Origin: Occultella gossypii
Lineage (GTDB): Bacteria; Actinomycetota; Actinomycetes; Actinomycetales; Beutenbergiaceae
NCBI RefSeq assembly: GCF_019947135.1
Contig: NZ_JAGSHT010000013.1
Span: 327,379-391,378 of the forward strand
Length of the DNA stretch: 64,000 bases
Direction: 5' to 3'
Both the position numbers and the translations under genes were made by a program. Positions within the stretch are counted from its first letter, which is position 1. The number at the start of each line of letters is the position of its first letter. Shown here piece by piece: positions 1 through 8,752 of the stretch. The notes under the pieces are model-generated. The model ran no database searches and was not told the origin of the DNA. It saw nothing but the letters and a program-made list of their open reading frames with translations.

Positions 1-266
1 TCGACGAGGGGCTGGCCCAGCTCCGCCTCGACCTGCAGGCAGAGGACCTCGAGAACGCGGTCTTCAATCCGGGCGCCTCCCTGGTCTCCGACACCTACAT
101 GTCCAGCGGCACCCAGCTCGACACCCTGATCTCCGATGCACGGATCCAGTTCATCGCCGGTCAGATCGACGAGGCCGGGCTGCAGGACGTCATCGACCGC
201 TGGCACTCCCAGGGCGGCGACCAGGTGATCGCCGAGATGAACGAGCTCTACAGCGAGCTCGGCTGA
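1..266 (+). CDS. Extracellular sugar-binding lipoprotein of an ABC transporter, C-terminal end only
   Basis: The frame is open from the window edge to TGA at 264-266 and gives about 87 C-terminal residues. The pattern (a helix ending in FIAGQ, then a short helix with W, then a final helix ending NELYSELG) resembles the C-terminus of LipO/LplA-type solute-binding proteins, where the equivalent stretch reads like KFITG...W...Y. Such lipoproteins hand oligosaccharides to two permeases, and both permease genes follow directly. The N-terminus, lipobox and most of the ligand site lie outside the window, so the substrate is inferred only from the pectin-active enzymes downstream. Confidence 0.75.
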   Translation, partial: DEGLAQLRLDLQAEDLENAVFNPGASLVSDTYMSSGTQLDTLISDARIQFIAGQIDEAGLQDVIDRWHSQGGDQVIAEMNELYSELG

Positions 267-270
267 TCGC

Positions 271-301
271 GGTGGAGGCCGGCCGGTGGTCGGCCTCCAC
301 C
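271..301 (+). promoter_or_regulatory. Intercistronic hairpin between binding protein and permease genes
   Basis: There is a perfect 11-bp inverted repeat (271-281 GGTGGAGGCCG; 291-301 CGGCCTCCACC) with a 9-base loop and no T-run. It starts 5 bases after the binding-protein stop and ends 25 bases before the permease start. Hairpins here in sugar ABC operons (malE-malF type) usually protect the upstream message or partly terminate, so that binding protein outnumbers permease. That role is inferred here. Confidence 0.7.
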
Positions 302-326
302 CCCTGACGTAGGAGAGGAGGCCGGC

Positions 327-1298
327 ATGGCCACACTCATCGAGGCCCAGGCCGCGAGTGGGGCGTCCGCGGCGACGCTGCGCCCACAGAACCGCCGCAA
401 TGTCCGCGAGACCCTGGCGCGCTACCGCTGGCTGCTGTTCCTGATGCTGCCGGGCATCATCTACTTCCTGTTGTTCCGGTTCTGGCCGATGTACGGGGCC
501 CAGATCGCGTTCCGCGACTACATCCCGTTCCTGGGCATCGAGGGCAGCCCGTGGGTGGGGTGGGAACACTTCGAGACGTTCTTCACCAACCCCGACTTCC
601 CGCGGCTGCTGCGCAACACCCTGATCCTGGCGGCGTTGAGTCTGTTCATCGCGTTCCCTCTGACGATCGTGATGGCGCTGCTGCTGAACGAGTTGCGCCT
701 GAACATCCTCAAGCGGACGGTGCAGACCCTCGTCTACGTCCCGCACTTCCTGTCCTGGACCGTGGTGGTCTCCCTGACCGGCCTGTTGTTCGCGATCGGG
801 AACGGTCCGCTGTGGACCCTGCTCAACGACGTCATGGGAACCGAGACGAACTTCCTGGCCGATCCGGCGTGGTTCCGGCCGCTGATCGTGCTGCAGGACG
901 TGTGGAAGAACACCGGCTGGGGAACGATCATCTTCCTCGCCGCCCTGGCTGGGGTGGACCAGGAGCAGTACGAGGCCGCGATCATCGACGGCGCCGGCCG
1001 CTGGCAGCGGGTCTGGCACATCACGCTGCCGTCCATCCGCTCCACGATCATTGTGCTGCTGATCCTGCAGACCGGTCAGATCCTGAACACCGGGTTCGAG
1101 CAGATCTACCTGATGTCCAACGCCCTGAACCGCACGGTCGCGGACGTGTTCGACACCTACGTCTACTTCGTCGGGATCCAGCAGGGCTCCTACTCCTACG
1201 CCACGGCCGTCGGCCTGGCCAAGGCGATCGTCGGCGTGATCCTGATCTTCGGGACGAACTGGCTCGCCAAGCGCTTCAACCAGCAGGGGATCTTCTGA
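327..1298 (+). CDS. Carbohydrate ABC transporter permease, LplB/YtcO type
   Basis: The 323-residue inner-membrane permease has about six hydrophobic segments, beginning with WLLFLMLPGIIYFLLF near residues 34-50. The cytoplasmic EAA loop is clear near residues 215-240 (EQYEAAIIDGAGRWQRVWHI, then TLP); it docks on the ATPase. Length and the long hydrophilic N-terminus match the LplB/AraP group of CUT1 importers. A strong AGGAGAGGAGG lies just before the ATG at 327. The gene overlaps the next permease by one base (TGATG). No ATPase gene is present; CUT1 systems of this type often share a distant MsmX/MsiK-like ATPase, which is known of the family and inferred here. Confidence 0.92.
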   Translation: MATLIEAQAASGASAATLRPQNRRNVRETLARYRWLLFLMLPGIIYFLLFRFWPMYGAQIAFRDYIPFLGIEGSPWVGWEHFETFFTNPDFPRLLRNTLILAALSLFIAFPLTIVMALLLNELRLNILKRTVQTLVYVPHFLSWTVVVSLTGLLFAIGNGPLWTLLNDVMGTETNFLADPAWFRPLIVLQDVWKNTGWGTIIFLAALAGVDQEQYEAAIIDGAGRWQRVWHITLPSIRSTIIVLLILQTGQILNTGFEQIYLMSNALNRTVADVFDTYVYFVGIQQGSYSYATAVGLAKAIVGVILIFGTNWLAKRFNQQGIF

Positions 1299-2179
1299 TG
1301 GCCAGGGTCAAGTACCGGTTCAACACCCCGGCCGGCAAGGTGTTCGACGCCGTCAACGTCACCGTCCTGATCGCCGTCGGCACCATCGCGATCCTGCCGT
1401 TCCTGTACGTGCTCGCCGGCTCCTTCGCCACCGAGTACGAGCTGACCACCCGGCCGTTCTTCCTCTGGCCGAACGAGTTCACCACCGACGCCTACGCCTC
1501 GATCCTCAGCTCGAGCGTGTTCGTGCGCGCCTTCATCACCACCATCGCGGTGACCGGTGTCGGGACCGCGATCCAGCTCGTCCTGACCGCACTGATGGCC
1601 TACCCGCTGTCCAAGATCGACCTGCCCGGGCGACGCACCATCATGTCCCTGGTCGTGTTCACCATGGTGTTCTCGGCGGGCCTGATCCCGACGTTCCTGG
1701 TCGTGAAGCAGCTCGGCCTACTGGACACCTACTGGGCCCTGATCCTGCCCGCGGCGATCAACCCGTTCAGCCTGATCATCATCAAGAACTTCTTCCAGGA
1801 ACTCCCGAAGGAGCTCGAGGAATCGGCCAAGATCGACGGCGCGAACGAGTTGCGGATCCTGCGCAGCGTGGTCATGCCCCTGTCCAAGCCGGTGCTGGCC
1901 ACGTTCGCCCTGTTCTACGCCGTCGGGATCTGGAACGACTACATGTCGCCCCTGATCTACCTCAGCGACACGTCCAAGTGGACCCTGCAGATGTTCCTGC
2001 GCCAGGTCACCGCCGCGTCCTCCCTCACCGGAGAGGACCTCGGCAACGAGCTCCCGCCACCGGCCCAGGGCATCAAGTTCGCCGTCGTCATGGTCGCCAC
2101 CATCCCGGTCCTGCTCGCCTACCCGTTCCTCCAGAAGCACTTCGCCAAGGGCATGCTGATCGGGAGCGTGAAGGGATGA
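1298..2179 (+). CDS. Carbohydrate ABC transporter permease, LplC/YtcP type
   Basis: This 293-residue protein is the second half of the permease pair. It starts at the ATG inside TGATG that ends the first permease, so translation is probably coupled. It has an N-terminal membrane segment (VTVLIAVGTIAILPFLYVLA), four to five further helices and an EAA loop near residues 185-210 (ELEESAKIDGANELRILRSV, then VMP). The family imports oligosaccharides such as unsaturated rhamnogalacturonan fragments in Bacillus (YtcP/YesQ group). That substrate is inferred here from the three pectin-type enzymes that follow. Its stop overlaps the start of the acetylesterase gene. Confidence 0.92.
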   Translation: MARVKYRFNTPAGKVFDAVNVTVLIAVGTIAILPFLYVLAGSFATEYELTTRPFFLWPNEFTTDAYASILSSSVFVRAFITTIAVTGVGTAIQLVLTALMAYPLSKIDLPGRRTIMSLVVFTMVFSAGLIPTFLVVKQLGLLDTYWALILPAAINPFSLIIIKNFFQELPKELEESAKIDGANELRILRSVVMPLSKPVLATFALFYAVGIWNDYMSPLIYLSDTSKWTLQMFLRQVTAASSLTGEDLGNELPPPAQGIKFAVVMVATIPVLLAYPFLQKHFAKGMLIGSVKG

Positions 2180-2817
2180 GGATCCTGCTCGCGGGCGACT
2201 CCACGGTGGCGGCCTGCCCGCCGCACGAGGCCGCGATGTCCGGCTGGGGCGCGCACCTGGCCACGTTCACGCCCGGCGTGGTGGTGCACAACTTCGCCAA
2301 GGGCGGGGCCACCACGGCGTCGCTGCGCGCGGACGGCCTGTGGGACGCGCTGCTCTGGGAGGCCACCGCGGGTGACGTCGTCGTGCTGCAGTTCGGTCAC
2401 AACGACCAGAAGCAACCCGACGTCCTCGGGGCCCGCGCGGGCTACACGGCCAACCTGCTCCGGATGCTCGCCGAGGTACGCCGGGCCGGCGCCGCACCGG
2501 TGCTGTGCTCGAGCGTGCAGCGGCGCGCCTTCGCCGCCGGCGCCCTCGAGCCGACCCACGGCGACTACCCGGCCGCCGTCCGGGCCCTGGCCGCGGCCGA
2601 GCGGGTTCCGCTGATCGACCTGGCCGCGGCCACCACGGACCTGTACGAGGGTCTCGGCGAGGACGGGTCCCGGTCCCTGTTCACGCAGTTCGGCCCCGGC
2701 GAGCACCCCAACTACCCCGACGGCGTCACCGACGACACCCACTTCAACGTCACCGGCGCGACCGCCGTGGCCCGGATCGTCGCCGAGGCACTGGCGCCCG
2801 TCCTGGCGACTGCGTGA
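2176..2817 (+). CDS. SGNH hydrolase, rhamnogalacturonan acetylesterase-like (CE12 type)
   Basis: The 213-residue protein shows the SGNH blocks: GDSTVA with Ser9 as nucleophile, a GGAT block near residue 44, GHND near residue 75, and DDTH with Asp186 and His189 completing the triad. The order and the Gly-His-Asn-Asp block are those of RhgT/YesT rhamnogalacturonan acetylesterases, which remove acetyl groups from galacturonate in the RG-I backbone. No signal peptide is visible, so it probably deacetylates imported oligosaccharides. The start ATG overlaps the permease stop (ATGA), which fixes the start and ties it to the transporter. Other acyl substrates cannot be excluded. Confidence 0.88.
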   Translation: MRILLAGDSTVAACPPHEAAMSGWGAHLATFTPGVVVHNFAKGGATTASLRADGLWDALLWEATAGDVVVLQFGHNDQKQPDVLGARAGYTANLLRMLAEVRRAGAAPVLCSSVQRRAFAAGALEPTHGDYPAAVRALAAAERVPLIDLAAATTDLYEGLGEDGSRSLFTQFGPGEHPNYPDGVTDDTHFNVTGATAVARIVAEALAPVLATA

Positions 2818-2850
2818 GTGCACCGAAGACCCACCCGACCCAGGAGCCTC

Positions 2851-5586
2851 ATGCCCGCCGATCCCACTGCTGCACCGTCCGCGACCATCCAGCGCGACAC
2901 CGTGAGCCTGCCCAGCACCGCCCTGCACTGGCTGGAGGACACCCCCGCCGCCGCGACCGGCGTCACGTGGGGCGTGCCCTGGGCCCGTGGGTCGCTGGCG
3001 GCCGGCACCCCGATCGCCCTGCGGACCGCGGGCGGGACCCCGGAGCCGGTGCAGACCTGGGTCACCGCGACCTGGCCGGACGGGTCCGTGAAGTGGACGG
3101 CGCACGCCGCCGCCCCCGCCGCACCCCGCGACGCGTACGCGCTCGAGGCCGGCGCCGAGCCGATCCGGCCGGCCCGGGAGGTGTCCGTCACCGAGACCGG
3201 CGAGGCCGTGCTCGTGGACACCGGCGTGATCCGGATCAGGGTGCCGCGCACGGGTGCGCACCTGGTCGCCGAGATCGAGACGGGCGGCCGGGTCGTCGCC
3301 CGCGCCGGCCGCCTGGTCAGCCTGCTCGCCGCCGGCCCCGACGACGACGGCCCGCAGCCTCGCACGCCGTTCTCCTCCCGGGTGCGTTCGGTGACCGTGG
3401 AGCAGAGCGGTCCGGTGCGCGCCGTGCTGCGCATCGACGGCGTGCACGGCAGCGATGGCACCGACGGCGACGCCCGCGAGTGGCTACCGTTCACCGTGCG
3501 TCTGTACTCGTACGCCGGCTCACCCACCGTGCGCCTGATGCACTCCTTCGTCTGGGACGGCGACCCCGACCACGACTTCCTCGCCGGCCTCGGGGTCCGG
3601 TTCGAGGTGCCGTTGCGCGAGCAGCCCCACGACCGGCACGTGCGCCTGGCCGGCAGCTCCGGCGGGTTCCTCACCGAGGCGGTGCGCGGCATCACCGGCC
3701 TGCGCCGCAACCCCGGCAGCGACGTCCGCGCCGCCCAGGTGACCGGTCGGCCCACTCCGCCCACCGCCGACTGGGCCCCGGCCGTCGCCGAACGGCTGCG
3801 CTGGGTACCCACGTGGAACGACTGGACGCTGCACCAGGGCAGCCCGGACGGTTACACCGTCCGCAAACGCACGGCCGACGGCGTGGGCTGGGTCGGCATC
3901 GGTGGCGGCACCCGGGCCGGTGGGTACGCCTATCTCGGCGATACCTCCGGCGGGCTGGAACTCGGCCTGCGGGACTTCTGGAAGGGCGCGCCCACCCAGA
4001 TCGACGTCCGCGGCGCCACGACCGACGCCGGTGAGCTGACCGTGTGGCTGTGGTCGCCGGAGTCGCGGGCCATGGACCAGCGGTTCTTCCACGACGGACT
4101 CGGCCAGGACGGCTACGCCGACCAGCTGGACGCGCTGGAGATCACCTACGAGGACTACGAGCCCGGCTTCGGCGATGCCAACGGCATCGCCCGCACCCAC
4201 GAGCTGAGCCTGACCGCGGTGGCGGGGACGCCGTCGTCGGCCGTTCTTGCGAACCGGGCCGCGGCACTGGCGACGCCCCCACTGCTGGTGACCGACCCGG
4301 ACCGGCTGCATGCGGCCGGGGTGTTCGGCGACTGGGCCCCGGTGGACCGGTCCACGCCGGCGCGGGCCGCGATCGAGGACCGCAACGACTTCCTGCTCGC
4401 GTTCTACCTCGACCAGGTGGAGCAGCGCCGCTGGTACGGCTTCTGGGACTACGGCGACGTCATGCACACCTACGACGCGGACCGGCACACCTGGCGCTAC
4501 GACGTCGGCGGGTACGCCTGGGACAACTCCGAGCTGTCCCCGGACCTGTGGTTCTGGCTGTCCTTCCTGCGTTCGGGGCGGGCGGACCTGTTCCGGTTCG
4601 CGGAGGCGATGACCCGGCACACCGGCGAGGTGGACGTCTACCACGCGGGTGCGTTCGCGGGGCTGGGTACCCGGCACAACGTGCAGCACTGGGGGTGCAG
4701 CGCCAAGCAGCTGCGGATCTCGAACCCGGCCTACCGGCGGTTCTACTACTACCTGACGGCGGACGAACGGGTCGGGGACCTGCTCGACGAGCTCGCCACC
4801 TCCGAGCGCGCTCTGCTCGGCGTGGACGCCACCCGCAAGGTCCGCATCGACGTCTACTCGCCCGACCCGGCCGCCCTCTCCGTCGGGCTCGGCACCGACT
4901 GGGGCGCGCTGGCGGCGACCTGGCTGACCCGGTGGGAGCGGCACGGGGACACCGTCGCCCGGGACAAGCTGCTCGGCACGATGGAGGACATCGGCGCGCT
5001 TGCGAACGGGTTCCTCACCGGGGAGGCCCGCCTGGACCTGTCCACCGGCCGGTTCGACACCTCCCGCGAGCGGATCGCCGTGTCACACCTGAGCGCCGTC
5101 TTCGGCCTGGTGGAGGTGTGCTCGGAGCTGATCGACCTCGCCGACGTGCCGGGCTTCGAGCAGGCGTGGCTGCAGTACTGCCGGCTCTACCTGGCGGACG
5201 CGGCCACCCAGGAGGCGGAGCTGGGGCAGTCGCTGACAGGGATCTCGTTGATCCAGGCACACAGCCGGCTCACCGCGTACGCGGCCCACCGCACCGGCGA
5301 CGCCGAGTTGGCCGCCTTCGCGTGGCGGCGGTTCTTCGTGGACTCCGGGGACATGGTCAACGTCAACGCGCTGTGCCGCGAGCAACACTGGGCCCGGACC
5401 CGGATCGACGGTCCGGGCGTGCTCGAGCCGGTGGACGAGGCCCCGTTCGTCTCCACCAACGACGCGTCCCAGTTCGGGCTCGCCGCGATCCAGAACCTGG
5501 CCCTGATCGGCGAGTACCTGGAGGAGGCGCGCCCGAGTGGCTCACGCCCTGAGCAGCGACCCACCGGTGAGGGCGAACGCACATAG
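2851..5586 (+). CDS. Exo-rhamnogalacturonan lyase family protein (PcRGLX/YetA-like, PL26 type)
   Basis: This is a roughly 911-residue cytoplasmic enzyme without a signal peptide. The N-terminal beta-sandwich has the family pattern near residues 25-60 (GVTWGVPWARGS followed by WVTATWPDGSVKWT). The middle and C-terminal parts have the aromatic-rich toroid-like segments (RRWYGFWDYGDVMHTY, ELSPDLWFWLSF). PL26 enzymes release unsaturated galacturonosyl-rhamnose from rhamnogalacturonan ends. I chose ATG 2851, preceded by CAGGAG; a GTG at 2818 directly after the previous stop would add 11 residues. The neighbours (CE12, GH95, permeases) support RG breakdown. The family call is by pattern, and the exact linkage is inferred. 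Confidence 0.85.
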   Translation: MPADPTAAPSATIQRDTVSLPSTALHWLEDTPAAATGVTWGVPWARGSLAAGTPIALRTAGGTPEPVQTWVTATWPDGSVKWTAHAAAPAAPRDAYALEAGAEPIRPAREVSVTETGEAVLVDTGVIRIRVPRTGAHLVAEIETGGRVVARAGRLVSLLAAGPDDDGPQPRTPFSSRVRSVTVEQSGPVRAVLRIDGVHGSDGTDGDAREWLPFTVRLYSYAGSPTVRLMHSFVWDGDPDHDFLAGLGVRFEVPLREQPHDRHVRLAGSSGGFLTEAVRGITGLRRNPGSDVRAAQVTGRPTPPTADWAPAVAERLRWVPTWNDWTLHQGSPDGYTVRKRTADGVGWVGIGGGTRAGGYAYLGDTSGGLELGLRDFWKGAPTQIDVRGATTDAGELTVWLWSPESRAMDQRFFHDGLGQDGYADQLDALEITYEDYEPGFGDANGIARTHELSLTAVAGTPSSAVLANRAAALATPPLLVTDPDRLHAAGVFGDWAPVDRSTPARAAIEDRNDFLLAFYLDQVEQRRWYGFWDYGDVMHTYDADRHTWRYDVGGYAWDNSELSPDLWFWLSFLRSGRADLFRFAEAMTRHTGEVDVYHAGAFAGLGTRHNVQHWGCSAKQLRISNPAYRRFYYYLTADERVGDLLDELATSERALLGVDATRKVRIDVYSPDPAALSVGLGTDWGALAATWLTRWERHGDTVARDKLLGTMEDIGALANGFLTGEARLDLSTGRFDTSRERIAVSHLSAVFGLVEVCSELIDLADVPGFEQAWLQYCRLYLADAATQEAELGQSLTGISLIQAHSRLTAYAAHRTGDAELAAFAWRRFFVDSGDMVNVNALCREQHWARTRIDGPGVLEPVDEAPFVSTNDASQFGLAAIQNLALIGEYLEEARPSGSRPEQRPTGEGERT

Positions 5587-5625
5587 GATTCTGCGGCCAC
5601 TGACGCAAGCGATCGAGGGAGTGCC

Positions 5626-8058
5626 GTGCCGCCGGCCGTGACCACAGCAACACCGGACGTGGCGCTGCGCTACGCCACGCCCGCGCTCGCCTGGACCGAT
5701 GCCCTACCGATCGGCAACGGGAACCTGGGCGCCATGGCCTTCGGCGGCACCGCGCAGGACCGATTGCAGATCAACGACGACACCTGCTGGACCGGCGCGC
5801 CCCGGGTCCGGCCGACCCGCGGCGCCGGCCTGGTGCCCGGGCAGGCCCCGGAGGTCCTGGCCGCTGCCAGGGCCGCGGTCGCCGCGGGCGACGTCCCCCG
5901 CGCCGAGGCCCTGGTGCAACGGCTCCAGAGCGGCCGCAGCGAGGCCTATCAACCGCTCGTCGACCTCTGGATCACCGACGCCGGTGCGCCGGAGACCACG
6001 GCGGACTACCGCAGGTGGCTCCGGCTCGACGAGGCGGTCGCGGGGCATTCCTGGTCCGACGGCGGCGCAGCGGTGCACCAGGAGGTGTTCGCCAGCCGAC
6101 CCGCCGGGGCGCTGGTGGCCCACCGGCGGATGCAGGCGCCCACAGACCTGGTGGTCCGGGTCGGTTCGGATCACCGGCTGTTGGAGGTGCGCGCGGCGGG
6201 ATCGCCGCGGGGTGCCACCTGGTCCGCCCTCGTGCGGATGCCGGCGGTCTCCACCGACCCGAACGCGCCCGGACCCGCCGCGGGCGCGCCGCCGGCGACG
6301 CCACCTCCGCCCGGCGCGGCGGTCACCTGCGCGGTGGCCCTGCGCCTGCAGACCGATGGCGTCGTGACCGCACGGACCACGGGCCTCGAGGTGCGCGGAG
6401 CGACCTGGCTGACCGTGCTGCTCGCCTCGCAGAGCGACTACGCCGGCGCCCACCGCGTCCTGCACGGCGACGGGACCCGGCTGCTGGCCGAGGCATCCGA
6501 GCGGCTCGAGCGGGCCGACGCGAGCACGTTCGCGGACCTCCGCGCGGCGCACGTCGCCGATCACCGTGCTCTCTTCGACCGGGTCGGGCTGCGACTGGGC
6601 CGCGGGCCGGGTGCGAGCCGGGACACCGACGAGCGGCTGCGCGAGCACCGGGCGACCGGCACCGACTCCTCCCTCGCCGCTCTGGCGTTCGCCTACGGGC
6701 GGTACCTGACCATCGCCGGATCACGGCCCGGCACGCTGCCGCTCAACCTCCAGGGCATCTGGAACGAGTCCCTGCGCCCGCCGTGGCGCAGCAACTACAC
6801 GATCAACATCAACACCGAGATGAACTACTGGCCGGCGCTGAGCACCAATCTCGCGGAGTGTGACGAGCCGCTGACCCGGTGGCTCGAGGACCTGGCCGCG
6901 GCCGGCAGTGGCACCGCCCGGGAGATCTACCGGGCCGGCGGCTGGGTGGCCCACCACAACTCCGACGCCTGGGCGTTCACCGACCCCGTCGGCGACGGCA
7001 CCCACCCCGCGCGGTGGTCGTTCTGGCCGTTCGGCGGGGTCTGGCTGACCCGGCACCTGATCGACCACTACGACTTCACCGGCGACCTCGACGCGCTGGC
7101 CCGCGCCCGGCCGGTCATCCTCGGCGCCGCGCAGTTCGTGCTCGACACCCTGGTGGCGATGCCGGACGGCACCCTCGGCACCAGCCCGGCCACCTCCCCG
7201 GAGAACTCCTTCGTCACGGCGGACGGGACCCCGGGCGCGGTGACCGCGTCCACCACCTCGGACCTGGCCATGGCCCGCGACCTGCTCGCCGGCGTCCGCC
7301 GACTGGCGGGCGTGGACGTGGGCGACGGCGGCCCGTTCGCCGACGAACCGCTGCTGGCTCGCGTCGATGCCGCGCTGGCCCGGCTGCCCGGCGAGCGAGT
7401 GATGGCCGATGGGCGCATCGCCGAGTGGCACCTCGCGGACCTGCCCGAGGCCGAGCCGGAGCACCGCCACCAGAGCCACCTGTTCGGCGTCCACCCGGGC
7501 ACGTCCATCGACCCGGACCAGGCGCCGGACCTGGCTGCGGCCGCCCTGGCCACACTGGCTGCCCGCGGGCTGGCGTCGACTGGGTGGTCGCTCGCGTGGC
7601 GGCTGAACCTGCGCGCCCGGCTGCGCGATCCGGACGGGGCGCAGGCGGCCATCGATGCGTTCCTGCGGCCGGTGGAACAGGCCGGGCCGGCCGTGGTCTC
7701 CGTGCAGGGCGGCGGCGTGTACCGCAGCCTGCTGTGCGCGCATCCGCCGTTCCAGATCGACGGCAACCTCGGCTTCACGGCCGGCGTCGCCGAGCTGCTG
7801 GTGCAGGGCCACCGGTTCACCTCCGACGGCGTCCGCGAGATCCACCTGCTGCCCTGCCTGCCGCCCGCGTGGGCCGACGGCGCCGTGCACGGCCTGCGGG
7901 TGCGCGGCGCGATCACCGTCGACCTCGAGTGGGCCCATGGCGGGCTCCGCACCGCGACCCTCACCCCGGATCGGGACACGACCGTCTCAGTGCGCGCGGG
8001 GGACGACCACGCGGTGCATCACCTCACCGCGGGACGCCCTGCGACGATCCGACCCTGA
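5626..8058 (+). CDS. Glycoside hydrolase family 95 (alpha-L-fucosidase / alpha-L-galactosidase)
   Basis: The 810-residue enzyme begins with the typical WTDALPIGNGNLGAMAFGG. The catalytic set of the bifidobacterial GH95 enzyme AfcA is present: Asn394 and Asn396 in TININTEMNYWP (same spacing as N421/N423), Glu526 in SPENSF, and Asp712 in QIDGNLGF. GH95 inverts alpha-1,2-L-fucose or alpha-L-galactose; the latter occurs in RG-II and some RG-I side chains, fitting this operon. There is no signal peptide, so it acts on imported oligosaccharides. GTG 5626 is preceded by GAGGGAG. Its 3' end overlaps the convergent membrane-protein gene by 35 bases. An L-fucose/L-galactose oxidising pair lies at 18.2-20 kb. 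Confidence 0.93.
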   Translation: MPPAVTTATPDVALRYATPALAWTDALPIGNGNLGAMAFGGTAQDRLQINDDTCWTGAPRVRPTRGAGLVPGQAPEVLAAARAAVAAGDVPRAEALVQRLQSGRSEAYQPLVDLWITDAGAPETTADYRRWLRLDEAVAGHSWSDGGAAVHQEVFASRPAGALVAHRRMQAPTDLVVRVGSDHRLLEVRAAGSPRGATWSALVRMPAVSTDPNAPGPAAGAPPATPPPPGAAVTCAVALRLQTDGVVTARTTGLEVRGATWLTVLLASQSDYAGAHRVLHGDGTRLLAEASERLERADASTFADLRAAHVADHRALFDRVGLRLGRGPGASRDTDERLREHRATGTDSSLAALAFAYGRYLTIAGSRPGTLPLNLQGIWNESLRPPWRSNYTININTEMNYWPALSTNLAECDEPLTRWLEDLAAAGSGTAREIYRAGGWVAHHNSDAWAFTDPVGDGTHPARWSFWPFGGVWLTRHLIDHYDFTGDLDALARARPVILGAAQFVLDTLVAMPDGTLGTSPATSPENSFVTADGTPGAVTASTTSDLAMARDLLAGVRRLAGVDVGDGGPFADEPLLARVDAALARLPGERVMADGRIAEWHLADLPEAEPEHRHQSHLFGVHPGTSIDPDQAPDLAAAALATLAARGLASTGWSLAWRLNLRARLRDPDGAQAAIDAFLRPVEQAGPAVVSVQGGGVYRSLLCAHPPFQIDGNLGFTAGVAELLVQGHRFTSDGVREIHLLPCLPPAWADGAVHGLRVRGAITVDLEWAHGGLRTATLTPDRDTTVSVRAGDDHAVHHLTAGRPATIRP

Positions 8059-8710
8059 CCGGTCGCGGCCGGTATCGCACCACCCCGACCGCGCACACCA
8101 CGAACGCCCCGACGGCGAACACCACCACCAGCCCGAGGATCGGCACGAGCAGGCCCGCGTAGCCGCCGAACTCGTTCGGGTCGAGGAAGAAGTACGGGTA
8201 CCAGTCGCCGACGAGCGGGCCACGGATGAGCGTGAACGCGAGGTAGCCCACCGGGTAGGCGAGCCAGACCCAGAACCGGGACAGCCGCAGCCGCCGCACC
8301 GTCGGGATCAGCAGCCAGTCGACGGCGACGAGGATCGGGATGATCCGGTGCTGCAGCAGGTTCGGCGGGTGCACCGCCCAGGAGAACATCTCCCCGGGCG
8401 CCGCGAGCAGCAGGTTGTACAGGATCCCGGTGAGCACGATGTACGTGGTCATCGCCCCGCGCAGCGGGTCGAACCAGGCGGGCCGGCGCGCCGGCGGCAC
8501 GCCGATCGCCCAGCCGAGCACAACGATGACCAGCAGGTTGGTGTGGATCGTGAAGTACGCGAAGTGGTCCGCCACCGCGCCGGCGCCCGAGGCCAACTCG
8601 GTCAGGTTCCACACCTCGGCGACCACCCCGAGCACCACGATCAGCGCCCGCAGCCCGAGCGCGAGTGGTGACCGGTCCGTGAGCATTCGTGCCCGTTGCT
8701 GCTGCTGCAT
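8024..8710 (-). CDS. Pr6Pr family membrane protein
   Basis: The 228-residue integral membrane protein has about six or seven helices. The family signatures are visible: FTIHTNLLV near residue 53, a central TGILYNLLLA, LLQHRIIPILVAVDWLL, and WYPYFFLDP in the second half. Its function is not established; homologs are common in Actinobacteria and unrelated to sugar use. It lies tail to tail with GH95, overlapping it by 35 bases, so the pectin operon ends here. An alternative start at the ninth codon (Met) is possible. Confidence 0.8.
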   Translation of the reverse strand: MQQQQRARMLTDRSPLALGLRALIVVLGVVAEVWNLTELASGAGAVADHFAYFTIHTNLLVIVVLGWAIGVPPARRPAWFDPLRGAMTTYIVLTGILYNLLLAAPGEMFSWAVHPPNLLQHRIIPILVAVDWLLIPTVRRLRLSRFWVWLAYPVGYLAFTLIRGPLVGDWYPYFFLDPNEFGGYAGLLVPILGLVVVFAVGAFVVCAVGVVRYRPRPVRVGSSQGVPR

Positions 8711-8752
8711 CCGGCAGAGTCTGCCACCGACCGGCCGTCCTGCGAGACCGGG

